Below, in pieces: positions 41,929 through 51,369 of a DNA stretch of 64,000 nt. Below the pieces are notes generated by a model. It searched no databases. It saw only the letters and a program-made list of their open reading frames with translations, and was not told the DNA's origin. Origin of the DNA: Hennigella sp049177155 (GTDB lineage: Bacteria > Bacillota_I > Bacilli_A > Mycoplasmatales > Mycoplasmoidaceae); contig CP185407.1 of assembly GCA_049177155.1 (NCBI GenBank), positions 248,001 through 312,000 of the forward strand, given 5' to 3'. A program made the position numbers and the translations under genes. Each line of letters starts with the position of its first letter. Position 1 is the first letter of the stretch.

Positions 41929-41978
41929 ATCTATATCAAAATTATAGCATATAAACACTTTAAATATATAATATTTAT
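41927..41978. promoter_or_regulatory. Divergent promoter cassette, copy B
   Basis: Near-exact repeat of 39618..39671 with a 2-bp deletion. Drives the membrane-anchored protein leftwards and a DUF4145-like protein rightwards; the plus TATAAT is 6 nt from the rightward ATG. Confidence 0.7.
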
Positions 41979-42746
41979 ATGTGTGCTAAAAAAATAAAAA
42001 ATTTTATGCAAGGCTTCCTTTATTCTAGATCGTTCGAATCATCATTGTCTGCAAATATGACTGGTGTTCTAGGAATAAATAATTTTGATTCTTTCTCATA
42101 TACGCCAAAATATCAAACCAAAAAAATTGAATTTTGCTTTGATGAGTTTGGTTTGGGAACTATAACAATAAATTATTGTAAAAATAATTCTGATATTTTT
42201 TATTCATCAGAAATATTGGCTAACGCAAATATGATAGGCTTAGATTCTGACCGTTTAAAAAATCTTATCTTCCCATTTGAGTATGGAAAACATAATAATC
42301 AAGATAATTGTGAATATCAATCACATTACGATAGCTCAATAACAATTTTTAAAAGTTTAATTCCCTATTCACTATGTGAACTAATAAATGAATTCATGTC
42401 ATGTTATGATAACGAACACTATTTAGCATGTTGCTGTTTAACTCGTGAAATGATTTTAGAAATCGCCCAATTCTATGGTTTAAAATTAAAAGATAAAAAT
42501 GGCGAAATTCTATTTGAAGAAAATATTAAAAATATTTGTAGAGCAGGATACATGCAAAAGGAAGAAAAACTATTTTGAATTAATTTAAACAGCAAAGCCG
42601 GAGACGTAATACACTATCATTCAAATGATAGAGAACAAATTGCAAATGAAGCCAACAAAGGTATCATTTATATATTTAAACATATTGAGAGTTTTAGAAA
42701 TAAAAAAGATATCAACAAGACAACATTAAAGGAATCTAGAAGATAA
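41979..42746 (+). CDS. DUF4145-like protein, 255 aa
   Basis: C-terminal half resembles DUF4145 (a HEPN-related helical domain): SCYDNEHYLACCCLTREMILEIAQFYG, then a conserved end with AGDVIHYHSNDREQIANEANKGIIYIF. The N-terminal half is beta-rich and unrecognised. Leaderless-type start. Its 3' end overlaps the convergent zinc-ribbon gene by 11 bp. DUF4145 proteins are often attached to restriction or Abi systems. Confidence 0.72.
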
Positions 42747-43533
42747 AGATTCTTTTGAACGGCGTTTCAAAATTTAAATTGTTTAATATGATTTCTAGGA
42801 AACAGTGGTGCCATATAACCATAGATTGTGTTCCAATAATTCCAAGATATAGTGCATCAGTTTTATCGTACCCAATTGATTTATTAGTTTTATCTTTGAC
42901 TATGTCGATGCATCTTAATAAATAATTTTCAAAATAACCTTCTTTGATTTTGACTTTTTTCGACCAACCTTCTATGTAACAACCAGAATTAGTTGTTTTT
43001 TCTGGTATTTCACAAAAATTATGCGATATCTCTATTAATTCCAAACCAAGTGACTCATCAATATTATTAACAAATTTAAAATCAGGGCCTCCATGATTTT
43101 TCTTTCATTCAACACATTCATAATCGAGTCATCTTCTTGGCAATGCATTCGACTTATCAATAGTTGTATTTAAAAAGTAATACTCTGAGTCTTTAATCCA
43201 CATAGCTTCTGTTTGAATATCATTAGCATATACTGTATTATCAACTCTTTCCATTACTTGTTTTATTGTTAAATAAAATTTTGAAGAAACGTATTCATCA
43301 ATTGAAAATCCATTTTCATTAATTCTTCTAATTGACCTAGCATAATGCTTTAAGAATGTTCTAAAATCCCATTTAAGATTTGTGTATTTTCTAACTATTT
43401 CCATTAAGCATTTTGGGCAGATTGTCACTGGTTTGTTGTGAAGGTCTCCACCATTGAATACAGTAAAAACATAGTCATTCATATCAAAGACTTCATGACA
43501 TTTTTCACAATGCAATTCAATTCGTTTATCCAT
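42736..43533 (-). CDS. Zinc-ribbon protein of unknown function, 265 aa
   Basis: N-terminal CEKCHEVFDMND and a second CPKCLMEIV give a C-x2-C, C-x2-C zinc ribbon (first 45 residues). The rest is mixed alpha/beta with two Trp-rich segments (CVEWKKNHGGPDFKF; SMVIWHHCFLEIILNN). No catalytic motif. It lies in the defence island facing the DUF4145-like gene and is the last leftward gene before the superoxide reductase. Confidence 0.75.
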
Positions 43534-43614
43534 ATCCTAATTATAAAATAATCGTGGCTCCTAACTAAAGTTAGTCGCCCTTATCACCCTAATGATTAAG
43601 ACTATTACCATCTT

Positions 43615-43638
43615 TATATAGATTACAAAATCTATATA
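43615..43638. promoter_or_regulatory. TATATAG-N10-CTATATA operator-like repeat, copy 2
   Basis: Same arms and 10-bp spacer as copy 1 at 36527. Lies about 80 bp before the superoxide reductase start. Confidence 0.6.
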
Positions 43639-43646
43639 AATATAAC

Positions 43647-43676
43647 ATTTATCTAATCACACTAGTTTAGATAAAT
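43647..43676. promoter_or_regulatory. Inverted repeat, 10-bp arms, upstream of superoxide reductase
   Basis: ATTTATCTAA and TTAGATAAAT around a 10-bp spacer. A second operator-sized element in the same 180-bp leader. Confidence 0.55.
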
Positions 43677-43717
43677 ATATAAAACCTAAAAACATATAAT
43701 AACCATAGAGGTAAACT

Positions 43718-44095
43718 ATGCAATTAAAATTTTATAAATGTGATATCTGTCATAAAGTAATCGTAGTAACATCATATCCGACAGGAATTGATACTGTATG
43801 TTGTAATCAACCAATGCATGAAATAACACCCAATACTACTGATGGAGCAATAGAAAAACATGTACCAGTAGTAGAAACTACTAATAATCAAATTACAGTT
43901 TCTATTGGCTCCCAACCTCATCCCATGGAAGAAGCCCACTACATTGAATGAATATGTATTGAAACTAATTTAGGATGACAAATTAAATATTTAAAACCCC
44001 ACCAACAACCATCAGCTAGATTTAGATTGGCTGACCAAGAACAATTGCGCTTTGCTTATGCTTATTGCAATGTCCATGGATTATGAAGAAAATAA
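43718..44095 (+). CDS. dfx: Superoxide reductase (desulfoferrodoxin type)
   Basis: Reduces superoxide to peroxide without releasing oxygen, a mark of anaerobes. 125 residues: N-terminal desulforedoxin centre (Cys8, Cys11, Cys28, Cys29) and the catalytic iron site His48 (EKHVPV), His68, His74 (HPMEEAHYIEW), Cys117 and His120 (YCNVHG). All ligands are intact. RBS GAGG. Followed by a terminator and flanked by defence genes, implying acquisition with the island. Confidence 0.93.
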
Positions 44096-44115
44096 GAGCA
44101 GCTGCTCTTTTTCTT
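44093..44115 (+). terminator. Terminator after superoxide reductase
   Basis: AAGAGC/GCTCTT palindrome followed by TTTCTTTT, overlapping the stop codon. Confidence 0.8.
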
Positions 44116-44127
44116 TTGCTATTAAGC

Positions 44128-44144
44128 ATTTAGAACCGGTTAAG
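44128..44144 (+). repeat. 17-bp boundary repeat, copy 2
   Basis: ATTTAGAACCGGTTAAG, 19 bp after the terminator. Matches copies at 36432 and 47826. Confidence 0.6.
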
Positions 44145-44226
44145 AACTTCAATTCGAACAAAGACATAATAAATCATTGGTTAAGTTCTACTTAAGCACT
44201 GAAGTGGTTAAAAGTATAATTAAAAT

Positions 44227-45129
44227 ATGAATCTTATCATAATAGGAAATGGTTTTGATATTCATCATGGTCTAAAGTCCGAATTTTGTGACTACTATCT
44301 CTTTCTAAAAAAACGATGCCCTGAATTAGTTAATAATTATTACTTTTTCCCTTACATAGTTCATGAGGAAATAATAACACCACAAACAATCAAAAAAGAG
44401 TGAAATGACATTGAGCAAAGACTTCATTGGCTTTTTGATGATAAATTTTATGAAGTTGTTGATGGCAATTATCCGGATATGAGCGATGAAAATCCAGATT
44501 GGAACGGAATTCAAAAAGTTATAGAGGCTGATTGTTACTGATTGCCAAAATTTACAAGAGAGCAATTTAAGGAATGAGTCGATTCTATTGATACCTCAAA
44601 AATCGCTGTCGATAATTCATTAACTAGTTTAATCACAAATAACAATTTATATCTTTCATTTAATTACACTAAAACCTTAGAACAAATTTACAAAATAAAT
44701 GAAAAAAACATTTTTCATATACATGGAATGCAATCAGATAATAAGATACAATTTGGTTATTATTCTGAGGATGAAAAACCGATTGATGTGATAAATTATT
44801 TCGAAAATGAATATGGTGATGTTGAATGATATAGTGTTTCGATTGAACCAGGGTTGCATTCATATCAGAAAGTTTTGGATTCTTGTTTTAAGGATGTAAG
44901 GTCTAATTTTTCTAAATTAGAAACTTTTATTAACAAAGATATAGATAAAATAGTTATTTTAGGACATAGTATGTCTCAGACTGATGAATTATATTATTCA
45001 GAAATAATTGTTAAGGAATTTAAAAACGTGCAATGAGAACTTTATTATCATTCTGAAGAAGAAAAAAAGATCAAAGAAAGTTTTTGTACAAAATATGAAA
45101 TCAAAAAGGCAAAATTTATTAAGTGATAG
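44227..45129 (+). CDS. abiH: AbiH-family abortive infection protein
   Basis: 300 residues starting LIIIGNGFDIHHGLKSEFCDYY, the signature of AbiH proteins. Further family-like blocks: YLSFNYTKTLEQIY, IFHIHGMQ and IVILGHSMSQTDELYY. AbiH in Lactococcus aborts phage infection; mechanism not established. TATAAT 6 nt before the ATG indicates a leaderless message. Ends with TGA (Trp) then TAG. Confidence 0.9.
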
Positions 45130-45196
45130 TATTTCAAACAAAAAACCCAGGAGCAACATGCAATCGAGTGCAGCCGGAGCCTAGGTTATCTAAATT

Positions 45197-45259
45197 ACTT
45201 ATAACGCATTTTTACAAAAATTAAAAACTTTTTAACATTTTAAGTTTTTTGTGTTATAA
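45197..45259. repeat. Inverted repeat before the small RNA
   Basis: Outer arms TTATAAC/GTTATAA and inner arms AAAAACTT/AAGTTTTT enclose a T-rich loop. The right half supplies the -10 (TATAAC) of the proposed RNA. Confidence 0.5.
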
Positions 45260-45264
45260 CATTA

Positions 45265-45305
45265 GTGCACAGCCCGGAAGCTATATGCCCCGGGTTTTAT
45301 TTTTC
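45265..45305 (+). ncRNA. Structured small RNA upstream of the Abi_2 gene (abiF-type candidate)
   Basis: TTAACA (45232-45237) and TATAAC (45254-45259), 16 bp apart, form a promoter for a short RNA ending in a strong GC stem: AGCCCGG with CCGGGTT around a loop that can form a further GC/GC helix, then TTTTA. The stem is far more GC-rich than its surroundings. Rfam describes abiF RNAs in exactly this place before abiF genes; whether this sequence matches that model is not checked. Confidence 0.6.
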
Positions 45306-45358
45306 AACTTTTTATGCAAGTAATTAAAAAATATTATATAATATTTTTTAATTACTAT

Positions 45359-46267
45359 ATGTCAGATAATAAATTTGGATTAAATCCACCTAAAAGTTTT
45401 AGAGAGCAATTATCTATTCTTGTTAATGAACACAAGTTAGATATTAATTTATCTGATCTTGAAGAAGTTAGACAAGCCGAATTGATTCTCATGAATATGA
45501 ATTACTATATCTTAAAAGGTTATGGTATAGCTGGAAACTTATTGTCAAGAAACGACAAAGATGGGTATGAATTCAAATCTGGTACAAAAATTACAACTTT
45601 ATATGATTTTTATTTATTCGATTGCGAATTAAAAAATATCCTGTTGTATGCTATAGGCATAATAGAAAAGAATCTCAGAGTAACTATAGCTAACCACCTT
45701 TGTTGTAAATACAATGATCCTGAATGCAATACTACTGACATTTGCAATAATGAAGAAAATGTAAAACTTTTTGAAGATGTGAAGAAACGATTAAATGACG
45801 ATTACAATAGACATTCTGTATCTAATGATGTGGCTGCACACTTCATTAAAGATAAACAAGGTCATTTCCCTATCTGGGTTATTATTGAGTCATTCTCATT
45901 CGGTGACCTTTTCTATTTTTACGTTAATTTATCTGACCCAGATAAATTTGCTATTGCCACTAAATACAACATTGATATACCACGCTTGCAAAACTGAATG
46001 TATGCTATTAAGCGTGTGAGAAATATATGTTGTCATTTTAATCGTTTATATGGCAAACCATTAATATCACTTAAAAATTGTAAGAAATTAAATGTTGATG
46101 AAACAAATTCAAACACAATTATTGCTTTAGTGAATGTAATTAAATATTTATTATCAATTTGTGATAATGATCAATCTAAATTGTTCTCAGAGAAATTTGA
46201 TGATCTTGTTAAAAAGTATAAATTCCTTAATTTAAGCAAATTATGAAACAACAAAGGAGATAAATAA
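45359..46267 (+). CDS. abiF: Abi_2 family (AbiD/AbiF) protein with HEPN motif
   Basis: 302 residues beginning with the family-like NPPKSFREQLSILVNEHKL, then NYYILKGYG and IGIIEKNLRVTIANHL. The C-terminal VRNICCHFNRLYGKPL holds the RNxxxH HEPN motif (Arg221 to His226). Start ATG at 45359 follows TATAAT at 45337-45342; an in-frame upstream ATG (45314) lies before the promoter and is rejected. Two bases before the next gene. Expected to be a growth-arresting RNase held in check by a partner, perhaps the upstream RNA. Confidence 0.9.
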
Positions 46268-46269
46268 CT

Positions 46270-47793
46270 ATGATCACAAAATCACACTATGTAATATTTA
46301 GATGTTGTCCTAGAGCTTATTACTATCAACTACATAATAGTAATGAAGCTAAACCAACAGATGAAGTTAAACAAAAAAGAATAGATGAAGGAAAGCTAAT
46401 TGGTGATTATGCTCACCAATACTTTGCCCATACTGTTAAAGTAAAAGATAATCCTGATACAGTAGATATTAAAAATCAAGTAGCTATTACTAAAAAGCTA
46501 TTAGATAGTAATGATTACATTGCCGAAGCATCATTCTTATTTGAAGATCTATTCTGTGCTGTAGATATCTTAGCTAAAAATGGTGATGGCTATGATATCT
46601 ATGAAGTAAAAGCATCAACAGATGCTTATAAGCATATTAAAGAATATGTCGCCGATGTTGCTTTTCAAAAATATGTTTTAGAGCTATGTGGTTTAGAAAT
46701 TAAAAATTGTTACATTCTTCATTTAAACCCAAACTATATTAGAAAAGGTAACATTGATGTTAAACAAATGTTAGTTCCTTATGCACTAAATGGTTTACAT
46801 GAAGAATTAAAAGATAAACAAAAGATTGCTAAACTCTTTAAAGATGAATGTGAAATAGTACCAAGTACTATTACTTTAATGAGACAATTAAAACAATTAC
46901 CAAATTATGGTAACTGTAAGAATTGTGACTTCTATGAATTTTGTCACAAAGACTTACCGCAACCAAATGTTCTAGATTTATGTGGTATTTGAGCATCCAA
47001 AGCTCATGCCATGATCGAACATGGTATTATCACCTTTGATCAAGTTTTAGCTAACAAAGAACGTTTAAACGAATTTAAAGTAAAGTTAAATCATTACCAA
47101 ATGATTCAAATGGAAGCTCACTTATCTAAAGATAACAAACCATATGTTAACAAAGATATCATTAATCATTTCTTTCAAAGTCTTAAGTTCCCTATCTATC
47201 ACTTAGACTTTGAAACAATGAATGAAGCTGTTCCACCATTTGATGGTGTAGGATGTTATCAACAGATACCATTCCAATATTCACTACATATTCAAGAATC
47301 ACCTAATGGTAAAACTATCCATAAAGAATTTTTAGGAAATAAATTAGATAGTGAATATGAACTGGCTAAACAGTTATGTAAGGATATCCCTTTAGATGTT
47401 ACATCAATGTCCTATAACATGGCCTTTGAAAAGAAAGTATTAAAACATTTAGCCCAAAGATTTCCAGATCTATCTGATCATTTAATGAATATTCATGATC
47501 ATATGGTAGATCTATTAGTACCATTTAGAGATTGTTGTTTCTATAGTATTAAACAAAATGGTTCTAATTCTATTAAACAAGTAATGCCTGCCATCTGTCC
47601 ACATTTAGAACATGCTTACCATAACCTACCCCTTGTCCACAATGGTGGACAAGCTCTAGCCATGTTTCCTAAAATGCTTAAGATGTCAGGAAAAGAATTA
47701 GCAACTACTAGACAAGGAATGTTAGAGTATTGCAAACTAGATACCTTAAGTATGGTAGAAGTCCTTAATGCTTTGTGAAAATTAGTAAAATAA
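46270..47793 (+). CDS. DUF2779 nuclease: RecB-like plus DnaQ-like domains
   Basis: 507 residues. N-terminal RecB/Cas4-like domain: FRCCPRAYYY, DIYEVKAST (PD-(D/E)xK site), and GNCKNCDFYEFC (Cys216, Cys219, Cys225), which with Cys12 or Cys13 forms a likely 4Fe-4S cluster. C-terminal DEDD exonuclease-like domain (DUF2779): IYHLDFETM, MSYNMAFEKKVL and YCKLDTLSMVEV. It follows the Abi_2 gene by two bases. A DNA-degrading or repair role is expected from the folds. Confidence 0.88.
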
Positions 47794-47815
47794 AAGAGCT
47801 AATAGCTCTTTTTTT
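47792..47815 (+). terminator. Terminator after the DUF2779 gene
   Basis: AAAAGAGCT and AGCTCTTTT around AAT, then T-run; overlaps the stop codon. Confidence 0.88.
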
Positions 47816-47825
47816 AGTATTAAAT

Positions 47826-47842
47826 GTTTAGAACCGGTTCAG
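47826..47842 (+). repeat. 17-bp boundary repeat, copy 3
   Basis: GTTTAGAACCGGTTCAG, 10 bp after the terminator. Matches copies at 36432 and 44128. Confidence 0.6.
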
Positions 47843-48006
47843 AGCGATAATTAAAGCAAAACCATATCAAACCATTGCTGAATCGCTATACGAGGCAAGA
47901 AGACAAAGAGTCATTATTGCAACATGAATAACTGCCATATCAACATTCGCAACCGCTACAGCTAGTATTTCAATGAATATCATAGCATTTATAAACGACA
48001 AATAAT
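47832..48006 (+). pseudogene. Frameshifted gene remnant with membrane segment
   Basis: An open frame without start codon reads AKPYQTIAESLYEARRQR and VIIATWITAI, then an extra base near 47940 shifts it; the +1 frame continues STFATATASISMNIIAFINDK to a TAA. Together they make one basic region plus a membrane helix, the C-terminus of a lost protein truncated at the 17-bp repeat. Confidence 0.6.
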
Positions 48007-48066
48007 CAATTTTTCGCTATTTTCTCCAAATAATCGTATATAATTCGAATAAGTGGAGAAAATAAT

Positions 48067-48657
48067 ATGATTTTAACTACACAAATGCTTAATCAAAAGT
48101 ATCAGGACTATTCTAGTCCTAAGGATAAGATTTATCATCTTGTCAAGGACAAGAAGCTTTTTCCTATTATTAGAGGTATCTATGAAACAGACCCTAATGC
48201 TAGCCCATTTTATATTGCTAATGCAATATATGGACCGTCATATATATCATTTAATTCTGCATTAGCTTATTATGGGATGATTCCTGAAGCAACATATAAC
48301 ACAACTTGTGCTACTTATAACTTGCGTAAGAGCAGAAGCTATAAGAATAAGTGAGGCACATTTTTCTTTAATGATGTACCAAAGAAGGCATATCCTTTAG
48401 GAATTAATACAATAACTGAAAACAACAACACTTTCTATATGGCAACTAGAGAAAAGGCGTTATGTGATCAACTATATCACATTCCGCCTTGTCAAGGCCT
48501 AAAGCATTTAATCTATACCTTATTTGAAGATATGAGATTAGATCAAGAACAATTTAATAATCTTAATCGTCAAGATATCTATGAACTAGCTGATCTATAT
48601 CATTGCACTAATGTTAGATTATTAGCACAATATCTAAGAAGGGTTCATCATGAATAA
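48067..48657 (+). CDS. abiEi: AbiEi-type antitoxin
   Basis: 196 residues, about the family length. N-terminal winged-helix region (MILTTQMLNQKYQDYSSP), then the AbiEi-like YISFNSALAYYGMIPEA and FYMATREKALCDQLYH. In type IV toxin-antitoxin systems this protein represses the operon and counters AbiEii. GTGGAGAA precedes the ATG. The last 8 nt overlap the toxin gene. Confidence 0.88.
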
Positions 48658-49507
48658 CATTATTAAAACAATGATTGAGTCTTATCCAGAACATAAGATT
48701 CAAAAGGAAAATGTCTTAAGACAAGTATTGCAAGACATAGTATTGTGTAGTTTATATCGTATTGGTTTTTTTAAGAAATGTGCTTTTATTGGTGGAACTG
48801 CCCTAAGAATCTTTCATAATCTAGATCGTTTTAGTGAAGATTTAGATTTTGCCTTATTAAAAGAAGACAAAAAATTTGATTTTAATACCTACGTTCCACA
48901 AATGAAAACATTCATTGAATCATTTGGACTAAAAGTTGATATTGATCCTAAAATAAGAAAAAATGAAAGAAACACTGTTGTATTTAACGCACGTTTTAAT
49001 CTTCAAGATTTATATGATCAATATTATCCAGAGGAACACATTAGAGTAGAACATGGACGTATATTAAAAATAGAAATAGATATTGATACTCAAATTATTG
49101 ATGGGATTCATATTGAATCAAAATATCTTTTAAAACCACAAAGTTTTTCTGCAACACTATTTGATAAACCTACACTATTTGCTAGTAAAATAGCAGCAAT
49201 CTTGCTCCGCAAATGAGGGGATCGTGGTTTTAAGGGGAGAGATTTATATGATTACATCTTCTATCTGAGTGATAAAACACCAGTAAACCTAAATTATTTG
49301 CAAAGCAAGTTATCTCAAAATAGCAAATGAAATGCAAGAGAAACATTAACTCTCGCCAAACTAAAAAGTTTACTTCAAAATCGTTTTGTACATATTACAT
49401 ACAAAAAAGCTATTGATGATATTAAACCGTTTGTAAAAGATATAGAACAGTTAAAAGTTTGGAATAAAGAATTTTTTATTGATATAACTGAAAAAAATAT
49501 GAAATAA
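48650..49507 (+). CDS. abiEii: AbiEii nucleotidyltransferase toxin
   Basis: 285 residues. FIGGTALRIFHNLDRFSEDLDFAL carries the nucleotidyltransferase G-G-T and D-x-D catalytic motif of DUF1814/AbiEii, followed by KIEIDID and a conserved KIAAILLRKWGDRGFKGRDLYDY. Several TGA-coded Trp. Such toxins pyrimidylate tRNA acceptor ends in related systems (MenT-type); the target here is unknown. Coupled to abiEi by overlap. Confidence 0.9.
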
Positions 49508-49514
49508 GAATAAC

Positions 49515-50108
49515 TTATGTGATGTCTATGATTGCTGTAATAAGAGCAGCAATTGCAGTTAACATTGTTCCAATTAAAGCTATAATTTCTATTTTAAAAT
49601 GCTTTTTGTATATAGATGTTTTCTTTTTATCAATAAGGGTTACACAGAGACTTATTACATGTTCTATAAGTCGTGATGAATAAGAATCTAGGTTATTGTT
49701 CGAATTTTTTCTATCAAAATAAAAACTTAGACTAGTTTTTATTAACTTTAGTTGTGGAATTGTTAATGTATCGAGAATCGATTCTCAACTAATTAATTGT
49801 TTTTCTCCCCAAGGGCCCAATTTATCAAATTTATAATACTTTTTGGTATCACCATGATTTAATGGTGTTAAATCGGATGATTTTACATCATTTATGTTGC
49901 TATCAATCAATCAAACATCTTTTATTAACCACTTTTCTTTTCATATTTTCCCATCAAATGTAAGAGATGAAAACATTTCAATGATTGCCTCGCGAGAGTT
50001 TATGAAATTTTGAAAATCTATTAATATAAAATTTTCACCTTTTTCACCTTTGATATTTTTAGAGCAATTTTCTAAAGGTGTCACTCAATTTTTCTTGTCT
50101 AAACCCAT
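49515..50108 (-). CDS. Unknown protein with C-terminal membrane anchor, 197 aa
   Basis: Soluble N-terminal 150 residues with many TGA-coded Trp (NWVTPLENCSKNI, KEKWLIKDVWLID, GPWGEKQLISWESI), a basic stretch and a C-terminal helix IIALIGTMLTAIAALITAIID. Starts 19 nt after the stop of the upstream gene, with AGAGG before the ATG, so the two form a pair. Convergent with abiEii, 7 bp apart. A tail-anchored effector is possible but no motif supports it. Confidence 0.72.
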
Positions 50109-50126
50109 ATTTTGTTACCTCTGATA

Positions 50127-51203
50127 TTATTTTTTGGATGGTTTGGAATCTAATTGTTTTATTGTATTTTTTTCTTTTTTAGCATTTTCAAGAATTATTT
50201 CAACTTCTTTATCAATAAATTTTATATCTTGAAATTCTTTATTATTGTTCAAGAGAACCTTATTTTCAATAAAAGCAGGTTTTATACATGCAAGTTCTTC
50301 TATCTCTTCGATCGTTTTCCTTATTTTCTCGCAATATTTTAAATCATTATCAGTTACTTTTTGTGGAGATTTGGGTAAAATATTTCTTCTAACTTCACAA
50401 ATAGTTTCTAACGTTTCTTTATCACAATTCACATTAATCATTTTTATTACTTTATCTTTTGTTATTTCCTTTTGGTCAACGATTTCATTAAAAATTATTT
50501 GATTTATATCATCAGATGCTTTTAAAGATTTGATTCCTTGGCTATTAACGAGTTCTTTTTTAGCTTTGTGATCCTTTACACATTTAATGATTTTCACAAC
50601 GCCGTATTTAAGCGCTTCAACAATGACACCAGAAGCTACTGCCACACCTATTTCAATACCTACATTTAATCAGTTTGAACCAATGTCAAAACTTTTAAAT
50701 TTAATAAAAGAATTATTACTTTGACTAAACATCATAGCTAGTTCTTCGTTCAAATTATTAATTTTATTCACAAGTGTTCCAATGTCAGCCAACTTTATAT
50801 TATCATTTAATTTGATACATAAGTCAGCTCAATCATATTTTGGAGTGTTGATTGAATTAATTAAAGGCAAAAATGTCTGATATTTTGTATTAATATTTGT
50901 GAACCAATTTTCTAATGATTTGAAAGAAGCGGCACTTAGCCTAGCAACATTATTGGATGATTGTGTTTCAATAACTTTTGATATTGAATTTGAATCCCCC
51001 AATCATTTTAGATTTGATATAAATGAAATATCATCTAAAACTTTGCTTCAGTTTGAAATATCTCACCATTGAATAGTTTGTTTTTGCCGACCATAATAAT
51101 TGGTTGCCACTAACGCTTCGTTTTCTTGAATTTTATAATCAATCTTATATTTGCCATTAGCAAACAGTTCACTTAATCTGTTTTTAATGTCACTAAATTT
51201 CAT
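50127..51203 (-). CDS. Unknown protein, 358 aa, paired with the tail-anchored protein
   Basis: Begins MKFSDIKNRLSELFANGKYKI. The first 190 residues are helical and soluble; a hydrophobic segment VGIEIGVAVASGVIVEALKYG lies near residue 190; the C-terminal 150 residues are a charged, Lys/Glu-rich helical domain ending KQLDSKPSKK. GGAGGG Shine-Dalgarno and TATAAT upstream. The two-gene unit (with 49515..50108) inside the defence island is a candidate uncharacterised system. Confidence 0.72.
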
Positions 51204-51369
51204 ATTTTTCCCTCCATTAGTGTAATGTTTTGCTTTCATTATAGGTTTATATAAGAATCGTGCATAATTATTTAATAGAAATTAAAATAACATTTTTATT
51301 TTTACAATGTATTAAAAATAAAATTAATTAATTAATGTCTTGTATTATAAAACTCAAGTTTATAATAAT

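Noticed and set aside
45314..45358. Upstream start for the Abi_2 protein
   Set aside because: It precedes the TATAAT at 45337-45342 and adds a hydrophobic stretch not typical of the family.
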